From an uncultured Faecalibacterium sp. (GTDB taxonomy: Bacteria > Bacillota > Clostridia > Oscillospirales > Ruminococcaceae), in NCBI GenBank assembly GCA_934501115.1, contig CAKSTO010000065.1, positions 1 to 8,028 on the forward strand: 8,028 bases of DNA. The letters run 5' to 3'. A model generated the notes under the pieces. The model did not search any database. It worked only from the letters and a program-made list of their open reading frames with translations, and was not told the origin of the DNA. Positions within the stretch are counted from its first letter, which is position 1. Each line of letters opens with the position of its first letter. This document shows, in pieces, positions 1 to 6,344 of the stretch. The translations under genes were made by a program, and so were the position numbers.

Positions 1-70
1 ACCCCAGAACGCTTTTGACACGTTACACGATTTCCAGTCGTGCGCCTTAGACCAACTCAGCCATCTTTCC
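1..70 (-). tRNA. tRNA-Ser (anticodon GGA), 3' end cut off by the window edge
   Basis: Read on the minus strand, the gene begins at 70 with the acceptor 5' strand GGAAAGA, followed by the D-arm with the usual GAG and GGT blocks. The anticodon arm is a 5-bp stem (26-30 with 38-42) around the loop CTGGAAA, giving anticodon GGA at 33-35, which decodes UCC/UCU serine codons. A long variable arm follows, with a 4-bp stem (8-11 with 21-24). That is the class II hallmark of serine tRNAs and excludes most other identities. Only the first bases of the T-arm remain (1-6); the T-loop, the acceptor 3' strand and any encoded CCA lie outside the window. The identity is clear from anticodon and variable arm together. 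Confidence 0.93.
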
Positions 71-100
71 ATATTCGATTCCGCATTTCAGCGCCTCACT

Positions 101-129
101 ATAATACCTGAAAGAGCCGGTTTTGTCAA
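101..129 (-). promoter_or_regulatory. Sigma-A type promoter of the tRNA-Ser gene
   Basis: On the minus strand there is a perfect -35 box TTGACA (129-124), a 17-bp spacer and a -10 box TATTAT (106-101). The predicted start is near 94, about 24 nt before the tRNA 5' end. This is the closest match to the sigma-A consensus in the window apart from the perfect -10 of pgk, as expected for a stable-RNA gene. An A/T-rich tract lies directly upstream and could act as an UP element. Confidence 0.85.
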
Positions 130-135
130 GGATTA

Positions 136-162
136 TTTTCAAAAAATTACAGTTTTTGAAAA
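136..162. repeat. A/T-rich inverted repeat between divergent promoters
   Basis: A perfect 10-bp inverted repeat: TTTTCAAAAA at 136-145 and TTTTTGAAAA at 153-162, separated by 7 nt. It sits just upstream of the tRNA -35 box, at about -42 to -68 from the predicted start. That is where an UP element or an activator would act. It also lies upstream of the promoter of the flavoprotein gene. It may only be an A/T tract that happens to be symmetric; no regulator is identified. Confidence 0.45.
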
Positions 163-221
163 AATGACGTTCCATTGTTCACAAAGGATGGGAGAAAAGA
201 TTTGAATCGCAGCAGAAGCTC

Positions 222-250
222 TTGACGAAGGCAAAAAAGAGGTCTATGCT
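222..250 (+). promoter_or_regulatory. Predicted promoter of the flavoprotein gene
   Basis: The -35 box TTGACG (222-227), a 17-bp spacer and the -10 box TATGCT (245-250) predict a start near 257 and a leader of about 80 nt before the ATG at 338. The -35 matches the consensus at 5 of 6 positions and the -10 at 4 of 6. The leader ends in a strong ribosome site, AAGGAGG (321-327). Confidence 0.6.
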
Positions 251-337
251 GAAAACATACTGTGCGGGATGGATCATTCCACGCAGAAAGGGAAGATAAA
301 AAGAGAACGTGAAGAAAGTCAAGGAGGAGTTTTTGCT

Positions 338-1357
338 ATGACATATCCTGAAGTTTTGGCCAATGCCCGTGAGTGCATCGGAAAATACTGCAAGGCCTGC
401 CCGGTATGCAACGGCGTAGCCTGTAAAAATCAGATCCCGGGGCCCGGAGCCAAGGGTGTGGGCGATACTGCCATCCGTAACTATAACAAATGGGCAGAGA
501 TCCGCGTGAACATGGACACCCTGTGCGAGGGCGGCACGCCGGACACCCATGTGGAGCTGTTCGGCAAGAGCTTCAGATATCCCTTCTTTGCCGGCCCGGT
601 CGGTGCCGTGAACCTGCACTACTCCGAGGCCTACACCGACATGACTTATAATGATGTGCTGGTGCGTGCCTGTGCTGAAAACGGGATCGCCGCGTTTACC
701 GGCGACGGCACAAACCCCACTGTGATGGAGATGGCGACAAAGGCCATCGGCGCGGCAAACGGCTGCGGCGTACCCACGATCAAACCCTGGAATATCGATA
801 CCATCAGGGAAAAGATGGCGCAGGCCAAGGCCAGCGGCTGCTTTGCCGTGGCAATGGACGTGGATGCTGCCGGTCTGCCCTTCCTGAAAAACATGACTCC
901 CCCTGCCGGCAGCAAGAGCGTGGCGGAGCTGGCGGAGATCGTCAGACTGGCCGAGCGCCCCTTCATCGTCAAGGGGATCATGACGGTCAAGGGTGCACAG
1001 AAGGCAAAGGAAGCGGGTGCTGCTGCCATCGTGGTATCCAACCATGGCGGCCGTGTACTGGATCAGTGCCCTGCCACCGCCGAAGTCCTGCCTGAGATCG
1101 CTGCAGCACTCAAGGGAACCGGCGTAAAGATCCTGGTGGACGGCGGCATCCGCACCGGTGTGGACGTATTCAAGGCACTGGCGCTGGGGGCAGATGGAGT
1201 GTTGATCTGCCGCCCCTTCGTCACGGCTGTTTACGGCGGCGGAGAAGAAGGCGTGAAGTGCTACATCGATAAGCTGGCCGGTGAGCTGGCTGACACCATG
1301 CAGATGTGCGGTGCACACAGCATCGCCGAGATCACTCCGGACATGGTGAGAGTGTAA
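338..1357 (+). CDS. FMN-dependent alpha-hydroxy-acid dehydrogenase-like protein
   Basis: A 339-residue cytoplasmic TIM-barrel flavoprotein of the lactate/glycolate oxidase family, which converts 2-hydroxy acids to 2-keto acids with FMN. Visible family marks are a flavin-contacting Lys212 (FIVKG), the SNHGGR motif with catalytic-type His236 and Arg239, Asp176 in the MDVD strand, and the phosphate-binding DGGIR (268-272) and GADG segments. The start at 338 is chosen because AAGGAGG lies 10 nt upstream; an in-frame ATG at 269 has no ribosome site and would add a charged, unfamiliar tail. Oddities: five N-terminal cysteines (13, 18, 21, 24, 29) resemble a metal or Fe-S ligand set, the usual QLY tyrosine position reads IKPW (Lys149), and the PRLGRRE segment that supplies the substrate-binding arginine is replaced by AAGLPFLKN. 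The flavoprotein fold is secure; the substrate and electron acceptor are not. The gene stands alone, ending just before the palindromic element. Confidence 0.88.
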   Translation: MTYPEVLANARECIGKYCKACPVCNGVACKNQIPGPGAKGVGDTAIRNYNKWAEIRVNMDTLCEGGTPDTHVELFGKSFRYPFFAGPVGAVNLHYSEAYTDMTYNDVLVRACAENGIAAFTGDGTNPTVMEMATKAIGAANGCGVPTIKPWNIDTIREKMAQAKASGCFAVAMDVDAAGLPFLKNMTPPAGSKSVAELAEIVRLAERPFIVKGIMTVKGAQKAKEAGAAAIVVSNHGGRVLDQCPATAEVLPEIAAALKGTGVKILVDGGIRTGVDVFKALALGADGVLICRPFVTAVYGGGEEGVKCYIDKLAGELADTMQMCGAHSIAEITPDMVRV

Positions 1358-1424
1358 GGTCGACGATTTAGAATGGCCTCCGCTTTGCTCTGGCCATATT
1401 CAGCGGAAAAAATTATTTGTAGTC

Positions 1425-1465
1425 GTAAATCTGCAAAGCCTGCGGGCTTTGCAGATTTACTTTTT
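1425..1465 (+). terminator. Intrinsic terminator for the flavoprotein gene (inside the palindromic element)
   Basis: A perfect 16-bp stem (1425-1440 with 1445-1460) with a 4-nt loop is followed at once by TTTTT (1461-1465). It is the first hairpin-plus-T-tract downstream of the stop codon at 1355-1357. It may compete with the long outer stem of the element. Confidence 0.7.
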
Positions 1466-1536
1466 CACGAAAGGACCGCACGGGAAACAGCATCTGCTTC
1501 ATAAGATGAAGTTTTCCATTACGACTCCATCCCGTG

Positions 1537-1577
1537 AAAAAGAACTCCAGAAAAATCCGCAGATTTTTCTGGAGTTC
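1537..1577 (-). terminator. Intrinsic terminator for the minus-strand SpoIID-like gene (inside the palindromic element)
   Basis: On the minus strand a perfect 16-bp stem (1577-1562 with 1557-1542) is followed directly by TTTTT (1541-1537). It mirrors the plus-strand terminator, so both convergent genes end in equivalent hairpins, each followed by TTTTTCACG. Confidence 0.7.
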
Positions 1578-1642
1578 ATAAAAGAAATATAATTTCCGCT
1601 ATTCATGGCCAGAGCAAAGCGGAGGCCATTTTAATCATAAGC

Positions 1643-2647
1643 TTATTTCATCAGCTCTGTCCCCGGGTAATAATGCGCCAGAATAGCGGCATGGTCTGCC
1701 CCTTGCTCAGCCATGGCCTTTGCACCCCACTGACTCATGCCGACTCCGTGGCCGTAGCCCCGGGTCGTGAAGCTGAAATTCCCGCTCCGGTACTGTATGG
1801 TGAAGCAGGTGCTGCGCAGCCCCAGCGCCTGCCGCAGGGTCGTACCGGAGACGTTCTGCCCACAGACCGAGAGGGATTTTGTGTACCCGGAAGGCGTGAG
1901 CTCGGCTGTACCGAACCAGCGCTCCGGCACGGTGAGGTCGGCGGTGATGCCAAGGCCGGAGAGTGTCTGCTGTACCTGCCCGGCAGAGAGGGTGATGGTG
2001 TACTCATAGTTGTCGGCAGAGCGGTCGGTACTGCTGTCCACCGGGGTGAGGTAGGGCAGGGCAGAGTCCCAGACATTCACGCTGGCCTCGGTCTGCCCGT
2101 TGGAGATAGCAAAATAGCTTGTGCAGGCAGGAGTGCCCTCATAGCAGACGATCTCACGCAGGGTCTCATCCACAAGGGCAGAGAGCCGGGCATGGTTTTC
2201 TTCGTAGGCGGTGCCCCAGTAGCTGCGCAGAACGGGTTCGGTCAGGCAGCCCTGCCGCCGGGCGGGGTCGGCGGTGAGCCACGCACCGTTCTCCCGGGCG
2301 GAATGGTCGCGGCAGTAGAGCGCATAGGAGTGTGCGGCAACGGCCTGCGCCTTGAGGGCTTCGTCCGGCCAGCTCACCGGCATTTCAGCGGCAACGGCAC
2401 CCAGAATGTAATCCCGGCGGGAGATCGCTGTGACCTGCCCGGTGGATAGATCTTCAAAATAAAACACGTCGGCGTCGGCGGGGAGTGCCGGTTCCGATGT
2501 GGGAACGGCGGGAGAAACCGCCTGAGAGGCAGGGACAGGCGATGCCTCCCGGCTCAGGACAGCCAGCGTCAGCCGGTATGCAGCCAATGGCAGAAGCGTG
2601 CCCAGCGCCAGAAACACTGCGCATAGAATCAGAAAAAACTTTTTCAT
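1643..2647 (-). CDS. SpoIID/LytB-domain protein, membrane-anchored, putative peptidoglycan lytic enzyme
   Basis: A 334-residue protein with an N-terminal signal anchor (about residues 4-24), a Pro/Ala/Ser-rich linker (about 34-58) and a SpoIID domain filling the rest. Family marks are the block YILGAVAAEMP...EALKAQAVAAHSYAL (80-110), with Glu88 at the place of the catalytic glutamate of SpoIID lytic transglycosylases, and GYGHGVGMSQWGAKAMA (297-313) near the C-terminus. SpoIID cleaves glycan strands lacking stem peptides during spore engulfment. SpoIID-domain proteins also occur in non-sporulating Clostridia, where the role is wall remodelling, and nothing nearby is sporulation-related, so I do not assign the symbol spoIID. 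The start is supported by GAGGGGGT 6 nt upstream. The segment aligned with the usual TSGG motif reads AISNGQTE, a mild divergence. No convincing promoter box was found for it in 2648-2795. Confidence 0.87.
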   Translation of the reverse strand: MKKFFLILCAVFLALGTLLPLAAYRLTLAVLSREASPVPASQAVSPAVPTSEPALPADADVFYFEDLSTGQVTAISRRDYILGAVAAEMPVSWPDEALKAQAVAAHSYALYCRDHSARENGAWLTADPARRQGCLTEPVLRSYWGTAYEENHARLSALVDETLREIVCYEGTPACTSYFAISNGQTEASVNVWDSALPYLTPVDSSTDRSADNYEYTITLSAGQVQQTLSGLGITADLTVPERWFGTAELTPSGYTKSLSVCGQNVSGTTLRQALGLRSTCFTIQYRSGNFSFTTRGYGHGVGMSQWGAKAMAEQGADHAAILAHYYPGTELMK

Positions 2648-2795
2648 AGCCTGACCCCCTCAGACAGCCGTTTTTTAATCAGAATACACGGAACGGCCTG
2701 CAAAATGGTACGAAAAAAAGCGTTTTGCCTTTTGCGGGAAAGGCCGAAAAGCGGCATTTCAAGGTCAAAACAGGCGGCGGCAGTGAACTTCCTGC

Positions 2796-2824
2796 TTGAA
2801 TTTACTTTACAAAAGCGATATGAT
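2796..2824 (+). promoter_or_regulatory. Sigma-A type promoter of the citrate synthase operon
   Basis: The -35 box TTGAAT (2796-2801), a 17-bp spacer and the -10 box TATGAT (2819-2824) predict a start near 2831 and a leader of about 60 nt. The leader contains a small hairpin (2833-2838 with 2846-2851) and ends with ribosome site AAAGGAG (2875-2881), 10 nt before the ATG. The rest of the divergent spacer (2648-2795) shows only short foldbacks near 2735-2756, with no gene. Confidence 0.75.
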
Positions 2825-2835
2825 AGAATCATATC
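2817..2835. promoter_or_regulatory. Palindromic candidate operator over the -10 box of the citrate synthase promoter
   Basis: A perfect inverted repeat, GATATGAT - AGA - ATCATATC, with 8-bp arms around a 3-nt centre. It covers the whole -10 box and the predicted transcription start. A dimeric regulator bound here would block RNA polymerase. The sequence matches no regulator site I can name with confidence. Confidence 0.5.
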
Positions 2836-2891
2836 CACGAATGAGGTGGATGGGAAAGTAAGAAAAACAGGATGAAAGGAGAAAATCACCC

Positions 2892-4262
2892 ATGAATTTT
2901 GCGCATTCGGAAGTGGCAACTCTGGATCCCAACACGATGCAGACGCTGTGTGAGGAATATCTTGCCAACAACTATATCGACCCCGAAACCAGCGAGCGCC
3001 TTGGCGTCAAGCGCGGCCTGCGCAACCCGGACGGCACCGGTGTTCTGGCCGGTCTGACCAATGTCTGTGATGTTGTGGGCTACAAAAAGGATCAGGAGGG
3101 TCATGTCATCCCGACGCCCGGCAAGCTGATCTACCGCGGCGTCAATATCAATGAGATCGTGGACGAAGCCTACCGCAACGACCGCTTCGTCTTTGAGGAA
3201 GTGATTTGGCTGCTGCTGTTCGGCAGCCTGCCGACGCAGGAACAGCTGGACGACTTCTGCGAAATTCTGGCAGAGCACCGTGCCCTGCCGGAGGGCTTCA
3301 TGGACACCATGAACGCTCCCTCGCCCAACATCATGAATAAGTTGCAGCGCTGCGTGCTGGGTCTGTACTCCTACGATGAGCATGCCGAGGATCTGAGTCT
3401 GGAAAATATCCTGAACCAGAGCATCAATCTGATCGCAAGCATGCCCACCATGATGGTCAATGCCTATCAGATGAAGCGCCGTTACTATGACAAGCAGAGC
3501 ATGTTCTTCCATCTGCCCAAACCCGGCCAGAGCACGGCGGAGCACATTCTGAGCACTTACCGCCCGGATCAGAAGTTCACCCATGAGGAGGCAAAGCTGC
3601 TGGATATGTGCCTTCTGGTTCATGCTGACCACGGCGGCGGCAACTGCTCCACCTTCACGGCCCGTGTGCTGTCCTCCTCCGGCACGGATACCTACTCTGC
3701 GATCGCAGCAGCCATTGGCGCACTGAAGGGCCCCAAGCACGGCGGCGCGAACCTGATGGTGAACCGTCAGCTGCAGGATATCCTGAAGCATGTGGAAAAC
3801 CCCGAGGACGATGACGAGGTGCGTGAGTACCTGCGCCGCATCCTGCGCAGGCAGGCGGGTGATGGCTCCGGCCTGATCTATGGCATGGGTCATGCAGTCT
3901 ACACCATCAGCGATCCCCGCGAGGTGGTTCTGAAGCAGCGTGCACGCCATCTGGCCTACGAAAAAGGCTTTGAGGAAGAGTACAATATGCTGTGCAGCAT
4001 CGAGCGTCTGGCTCCCGGTATTTTTGCCGAGGAAAAAGGCAGTACCAAGCCGGTCTGCGCCAATGTGGATCTGTTCAGCGGTTTGATCTACAATATGCTG
4101 GGGATTTCTGAGGATATCTATACCCCGCTGTTTGCAATCGCCCGTGTGCCCGGCTGGTGCGCCCACCGCGTGGAAGAGGTTGTGTTCGCCAACCGCATCA
4201 TCCGACCCGCCTACAAATATCTGGGCGTGCGTCAGAAATATAAGCCGATCGAGGAACGCTGA
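2892..4262 (+). CDS. gltA: Citrate synthase (citrate/2-methylcitrate synthase family)
   Basis: A 456-residue cytoplasmic enzyme that condenses oxaloacetate with acetyl-CoA to give citrate and CoA. The catalytic triad is visible: His244 in VHADHGGG, His334 in GMGHAVYTISDPR and Asp393 in NVDLFSG. The substrate-binding arginine region VPGWCAHRVEE follows. It is longer than the roughly 370-residue minimal type, with about 60 extra N-terminal residues before the GKLIYRGVNI domain, a layout I associate with Clostridia homologues. The methionine in GMGH departs from the commonest signature residue at that position (F, Y, A or V). No aconitase or isocitrate dehydrogenase gene is in the window. The likely role is the oxidative branch to 2-oxoglutarate and glutamate in an anaerobe with an incomplete TCA cycle (inference). 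2-Methylcitrate synthase activity cannot be excluded from sequence. Confidence 0.94.
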   Translation: MNFAHSEVATLDPNTMQTLCEEYLANNYIDPETSERLGVKRGLRNPDGTGVLAGLTNVCDVVGYKKDQEGHVIPTPGKLIYRGVNINEIVDEAYRNDRFVFEEVIWLLLFGSLPTQEQLDDFCEILAEHRALPEGFMDTMNAPSPNIMNKLQRCVLGLYSYDEHAEDLSLENILNQSINLIASMPTMMVNAYQMKRRYYDKQSMFFHLPKPGQSTAEHILSTYRPDQKFTHEEAKLLDMCLLVHADHGGGNCSTFTARVLSSSGTDTYSAIAAAIGALKGPKHGGANLMVNRQLQDILKHVENPEDDDEVREYLRRILRRQAGDGSGLIYGMGHAVYTISDPREVVLKQRARHLAYEKGFEEEYNMLCSIERLAPGIFAEEKGSTKPVCANVDLFSGLIYNMLGISEDIYTPLFAIARVPGWCAHRVEEVVFANRIIRPAYKYLGVRQKYKPIEER

Positions 4263-5047
4263 TGGATCTATCTGTATCGCTTGTTTTTGGTTTGGGAGTG
4301 CTGCTGGGCGTATTGCGCACGGCAGACCTTGTTTTCGGCACAGACGCCGCCACAGGGCTGTGCGTCGTCGGCTCGGTGTGGTGGCGCTATCTGGCGCTGG
4401 GCATCGTGGTGCTGGCTGCAGTGCTGGCCGGCCGGAGAACCGGCAAAAAAGCAGAGTCGGTCCGCAGCCGTCAGCCGCTGGCCGGGGTGTTGTCATTTGC
4501 CGGTGCAGTATGCTTTCTGGCCGCAGCGGGCATTCAGCTTGCACTGGGTGACGCGGCAGCACTGAGCGGAGCCGTGCGCGGCATTCTGCAATGCCTGTGC
4601 GCCGTATGGCTCAGCACACTGGGACGCCGCTGGCTCAGCTCCGATGACTGGAAGCAGCCTGCGGGCGGGCTGTATCTGGCAGTGGCCGGCAGTCTGTTGT
4701 TTTACTGGAACGTGCTGATGCGCTTTATGGAAAACAGCTCCAGCTGGCACCGGGTGCAGCCTACAGCAGCGGTCTGGCAGATGCTGGCCGCGCTGCTGTT
4801 TTTGTCGGCGCTGGCGCGGGCACTGTATCTGCCGCAGCCGGGCAATGGCAAGGCATTGTGTGCGTCCGGGCTGGCAGCCTTTGTGCTGTGCCTGTGCTGG
4901 CAGCTGCCCCGCATGGCCTTTCTGATGACAGGCCTTGGCTGGGCGGCTCCGGCAGTCTGGCCGGAGATCCTTGCAGGCCTGGGGCTGTGCTGCATCGGGG
5001 GCATGGGTGCTGTGTGCGCAAAGACCTGTGCAAACGGGCAGACCTGA
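4262..5047 (+). CDS. Multi-pass membrane protein of unknown function, coupled to citrate synthase
   Basis: I do not recognise this 261-residue protein. It is very hydrophobic, with about seven likely membrane segments (roughly residues 3-19, 36-56, 74-95, 101-120, 136-153, 170-190, 199-215), perhaps an eighth at 230-252. Short basic loops such as RRTGKK (58-63) suggest cytoplasmic faces. It is rich in Trp, Cys, Ala and Leu and has no obvious catalytic motif or transporter signature. Its ATG shares a base with the citrate synthase stop (TGATG), and GAGGAA inside the last citrate synthase codons can serve as ribosome site, so translation is probably coupled. The context suggests co-expression with citrate synthase, but a citrate transport role would be a guess. 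No clear intrinsic terminator follows: the inverted repeat 5062-5066/5087-5091 lacks a T-tract. Confidence 0.7.
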   Translation: MDLSVSLVFGLGVLLGVLRTADLVFGTDAATGLCVVGSVWWRYLALGIVVLAAVLAGRRTGKKAESVRSRQPLAGVLSFAGAVCFLAAAGIQLALGDAAALSGAVRGILQCLCAVWLSTLGRRWLSSDDWKQPAGGLYLAVAGSLLFYWNVLMRFMENSSSWHRVQPTAAVWQMLAALLFLSALARALYLPQPGNGKALCASGLAAFVLCLCWQLPRMAFLMTGLGWAAPAVWPEILAGLGLCCIGGMGAVCAKTCANGQT

Positions 5048-5138
5048 CAAAAAAGTTGGCACTCCCTTGGCGCAATTGCCTAAAACGGGAGAATTGAGCC
5101 GGGCAAAATCGTACAAAAGTAAGAAAGTTGGAAACGTC

Positions 5139-5156
5139 TTGTTAATTTTTTGGCAG
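5139..5156. promoter_or_regulatory. Rex-like operator upstream of gap
   Basis: The sequence TTGTTAA - TTTT - TTGGCAG has one perfect half of the clostridial Rex consensus TTGTTAA-N4-TTAACAA and matches 4 of 7 bases in the other half. It ends 4 bp before the -35 box. Rex senses the NADH/NAD+ ratio and is known to control glycolytic and fermentative genes in Clostridia. The second half is weak, so this is tentative and gains support mainly from the parallel site before pgk. Confidence 0.38.
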
Positions 5157-5160
5157 ACAC

Positions 5161-5189
5161 TTGAAACTTTCGGAGTTTTGGTCTAAAAT
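5161..5189 (+). promoter_or_regulatory. Sigma-A type promoter of gap
   Basis: The -35 box TTGAAA (5161-5166), a 17-bp spacer and the -10 box TAAAAT (5184-5189) predict a start near 5196. The leader of about 50 nt contains a weak A/U-rich hairpin (5202-5209 with 5216-5224) and ends in AGGAGG (5229-5234), 10 nt before the ATG. Confidence 0.78.
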
Positions 5190-5244
5190 AAAGATACCGT
5201 GATTTATCCGATTATGGGTAAAATAATTAGGAGGTACTATTAAC

Positions 5245-6276
5245 ATGGCTGTTAGAGTTGCTATCAATGGTTTCGGTCGTATTGGTCGTCTGGCTTTCCG
5301 TCAGATGTTTGATGCTGAGGGTTACGAGGTCGTCGCAATCAACGACCTGACCAGCCCCAAGATGCTGGCTCACCTGCTGAAGTACGATACTGCTCAGGGC
5401 TCTTTCTGCGGCAAGATCGGCGAAGGCAAGCACACTGTCGAGGCTACCGAGGATTCCATCATCGTCGACGGCAAGGAGATCAAGATCTACGCTGTTAAGG
5501 ACGCAAAGGATGCTCCCTGGGGCGAGCTGAACGTTGATGTCGTTCTGGAGTGCACCGGCTTCTACACCAGCAAGGAGAAGAGCATGGCTCACATTCAGGC
5601 TGGCGCAAAGAAGGTCGTTATCTCTGCTCCTGCAGGCAATGATCTGAAGACCATCGTCTTCTCTGTCAACGAAAAGACTCTGACCGCTGAGGATCAGGTC
5701 ATTTCTGCTGCTTCCTGCACCACCAACTGCCTGGCTCCCATGGCTAACACCCTGAACAAGACCTATCCCATCGTTTCCGGTATCATGACCACCGTTCATG
5801 CTTACACCGGCGACCAGATGATTCTGGATGGTCCTCAGCGCAAGGGCGACCTGCGCCGTGCTCGTGCTGGCGCACAGAACATCGTCCCCAACACCACCGG
5901 TGCTGCTAAGGCCATCGGTCTGGTCATCCCTGAGCTGAACGGCAAGCTGATCGGCTCTGCTCAGCGTGTGCCTGTTCCCACCGGCTCCACCACCATTCTG
6001 GTTGCTGTCGTCAAGGGTAAGGACGTCACCAAGGAGTCCATCAATGCTGCTATGAAGGCTGCTACCTCTGAGTCCTTCGGCTACAACGAGGATCAGATCG
6101 TTTCTTCTGATGTCATCGGCATGCGTTACGGCTCTCTGTTCGATGCTACCCAGACCATGGTCGCTAAGATCGACGACGACACCTATCAGGTTCAGGTCGT
6201 GTCTTGGTACGACAACGAGAACTCCTACACCTCTCAGATGGTTCGTACCATCAAGTACTTCGCTGAGAACTGCTAA
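5245..6276 (+). CDS. gap: Type I glyceraldehyde-3-phosphate dehydrogenase, NAD-dependent
   Basis: A 343-residue cytoplasmic glycolytic enzyme that oxidises glyceraldehyde 3-phosphate with phosphate and NAD+ to 1,3-bisphosphoglycerate and NADH. Visible marks are the Rossmann motif NGFGRIGR (8-15), Asp34 after the second strand (typical of NAD rather than NADP use), the active-site segment SCTTNCLAP with nucleophile Cys158, His185 in TVHAYTGDQ, the S-loop GPQRKGDLRRARAGAQNIVP, and the C-terminal WYDNENSY. Length is normal and nothing is missing. Codons are strongly biased (GCT and GTT alongside CTG and AAG), unlike the GC-richer membrane gene before it, which fits very high expression. It has its own promoter and a strong terminator, so it can form a single-gene transcript; readthrough from the citrate synthase operon is possible. 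The NAD-dependent catabolic form is most likely. Confidence 0.97.
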   Translation: MAVRVAINGFGRIGRLAFRQMFDAEGYEVVAINDLTSPKMLAHLLKYDTAQGSFCGKIGEGKHTVEATEDSIIVDGKEIKIYAVKDAKDAPWGELNVDVVLECTGFYTSKEKSMAHIQAGAKKVVISAPAGNDLKTIVFSVNEKTLTAEDQVISAASCTTNCLAPMANTLNKTYPIVSGIMTTVHAYTGDQMILDGPQRKGDLRRARAGAQNIVPNTTGAAKAIGLVIPELNGKLIGSAQRVPVPTGSTTILVAVVKGKDVTKESINAAMKAATSESFGYNEDQIVSSDVIGMRYGSLFDATQTMVAKIDDDTYQVQVVSWYDNENSYTSQMVRTIKYFAENC

Positions 6277-6306
6277 TCACAGCTCTACGCTCAAAAGTGC
6301 CTGAGG

Positions 6307-6327
6307 TATCGTGCTGTAAGCACGGTA
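6307..6327 (+). other. Hairpin in the gap 3' untranslated region
   Basis: A 6-bp perfect stem (6310-6315 with 6319-6324), extended by a G-U and two A-U pairs, closes a 3-nt loop. It has no T-tract, so it is not a terminator by itself. It could protect the 3' end of the gap message or be a leftover of an older terminator. Confidence 0.4.
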
Positions 6328-6344
6328 ACAAGTAGATAAGAGCG

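Larger units (their letters stand above)
1372..1630. repeat. 259-bp nested palindromic element (MITE-like), fills the convergent intergenic gap
   Basis: Perfect 26-bp terminal inverted repeats lie at 1372-1397 and 1605-1630. After a 4+4 internal loop they continue as an 8-bp stem (1402-1409 with 1593-1600). Inside are three further foldbacks: a perfect 16-bp hairpin at 1425-1440/1445-1460, a central stem at 1461-1469/1533-1541, and a second perfect 16-bp hairpin at 1542-1557/1562-1577. The two 16-bp hairpins have 4-nt loops, TGCG and CGCA, that are reverse complements. Each terminal repeat also contains its own small palindrome (ATGGCC and GGCCAT). No coding frame fits and no clear target-site duplication is seen. 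The whole could fold as a cloverleaf-like structure on either strand. Likely a non-autonomous mobile or REP-like repeat now used as a terminator; genome copy number is unknown. Confidence 0.75.

Noticed and set aside
175..184. TTGTTCACAA as a Rex site before the flavoprotein gene
   Set aside because: It contains one TTCACAA half but the matching half at the correct spacing is absent (about 2 of 7 bases match).
269..337. Upstream in-frame ATG of the flavoprotein gene at 269
   Set aside because: There is no ribosome site before it, it lies close to the predicted transcription start, and AAGGAGG is ideally spaced for the ATG at 338.
179..1318. Minus-strand open frame antisense to the flavoprotein gene
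   Set aside because: Same shadow effect; it would cover the opposite-strand promoter and has a His/Gly-rich composition without a known domain.
1358..1642. Insertion sequence with transposase in the convergent gap
   Set aside because: The gap is only 285 nt with no transposase-like frame, so only a non-autonomous repeat is possible, and no clear target-site duplication is seen.
2886..4562. Minus-strand open frame of about 558 codons antisense to citrate synthase
   Set aside because: The reverse complement of a highly biased coding gene often lacks stops. The protein has no recognisable domain and there is no ribosome site to support it.
5062..5091. Inverted repeat after the membrane protein gene as a terminator
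   Set aside because: Only a 5-bp outer stem with a long loop and no following T-tract.
5128..5142. TTGGAAACGTCTTGT as a CcpA (cre) site upstream of gap
   Set aside because: The left half fits but the right half lacks the conserved CA end; too weak to list.
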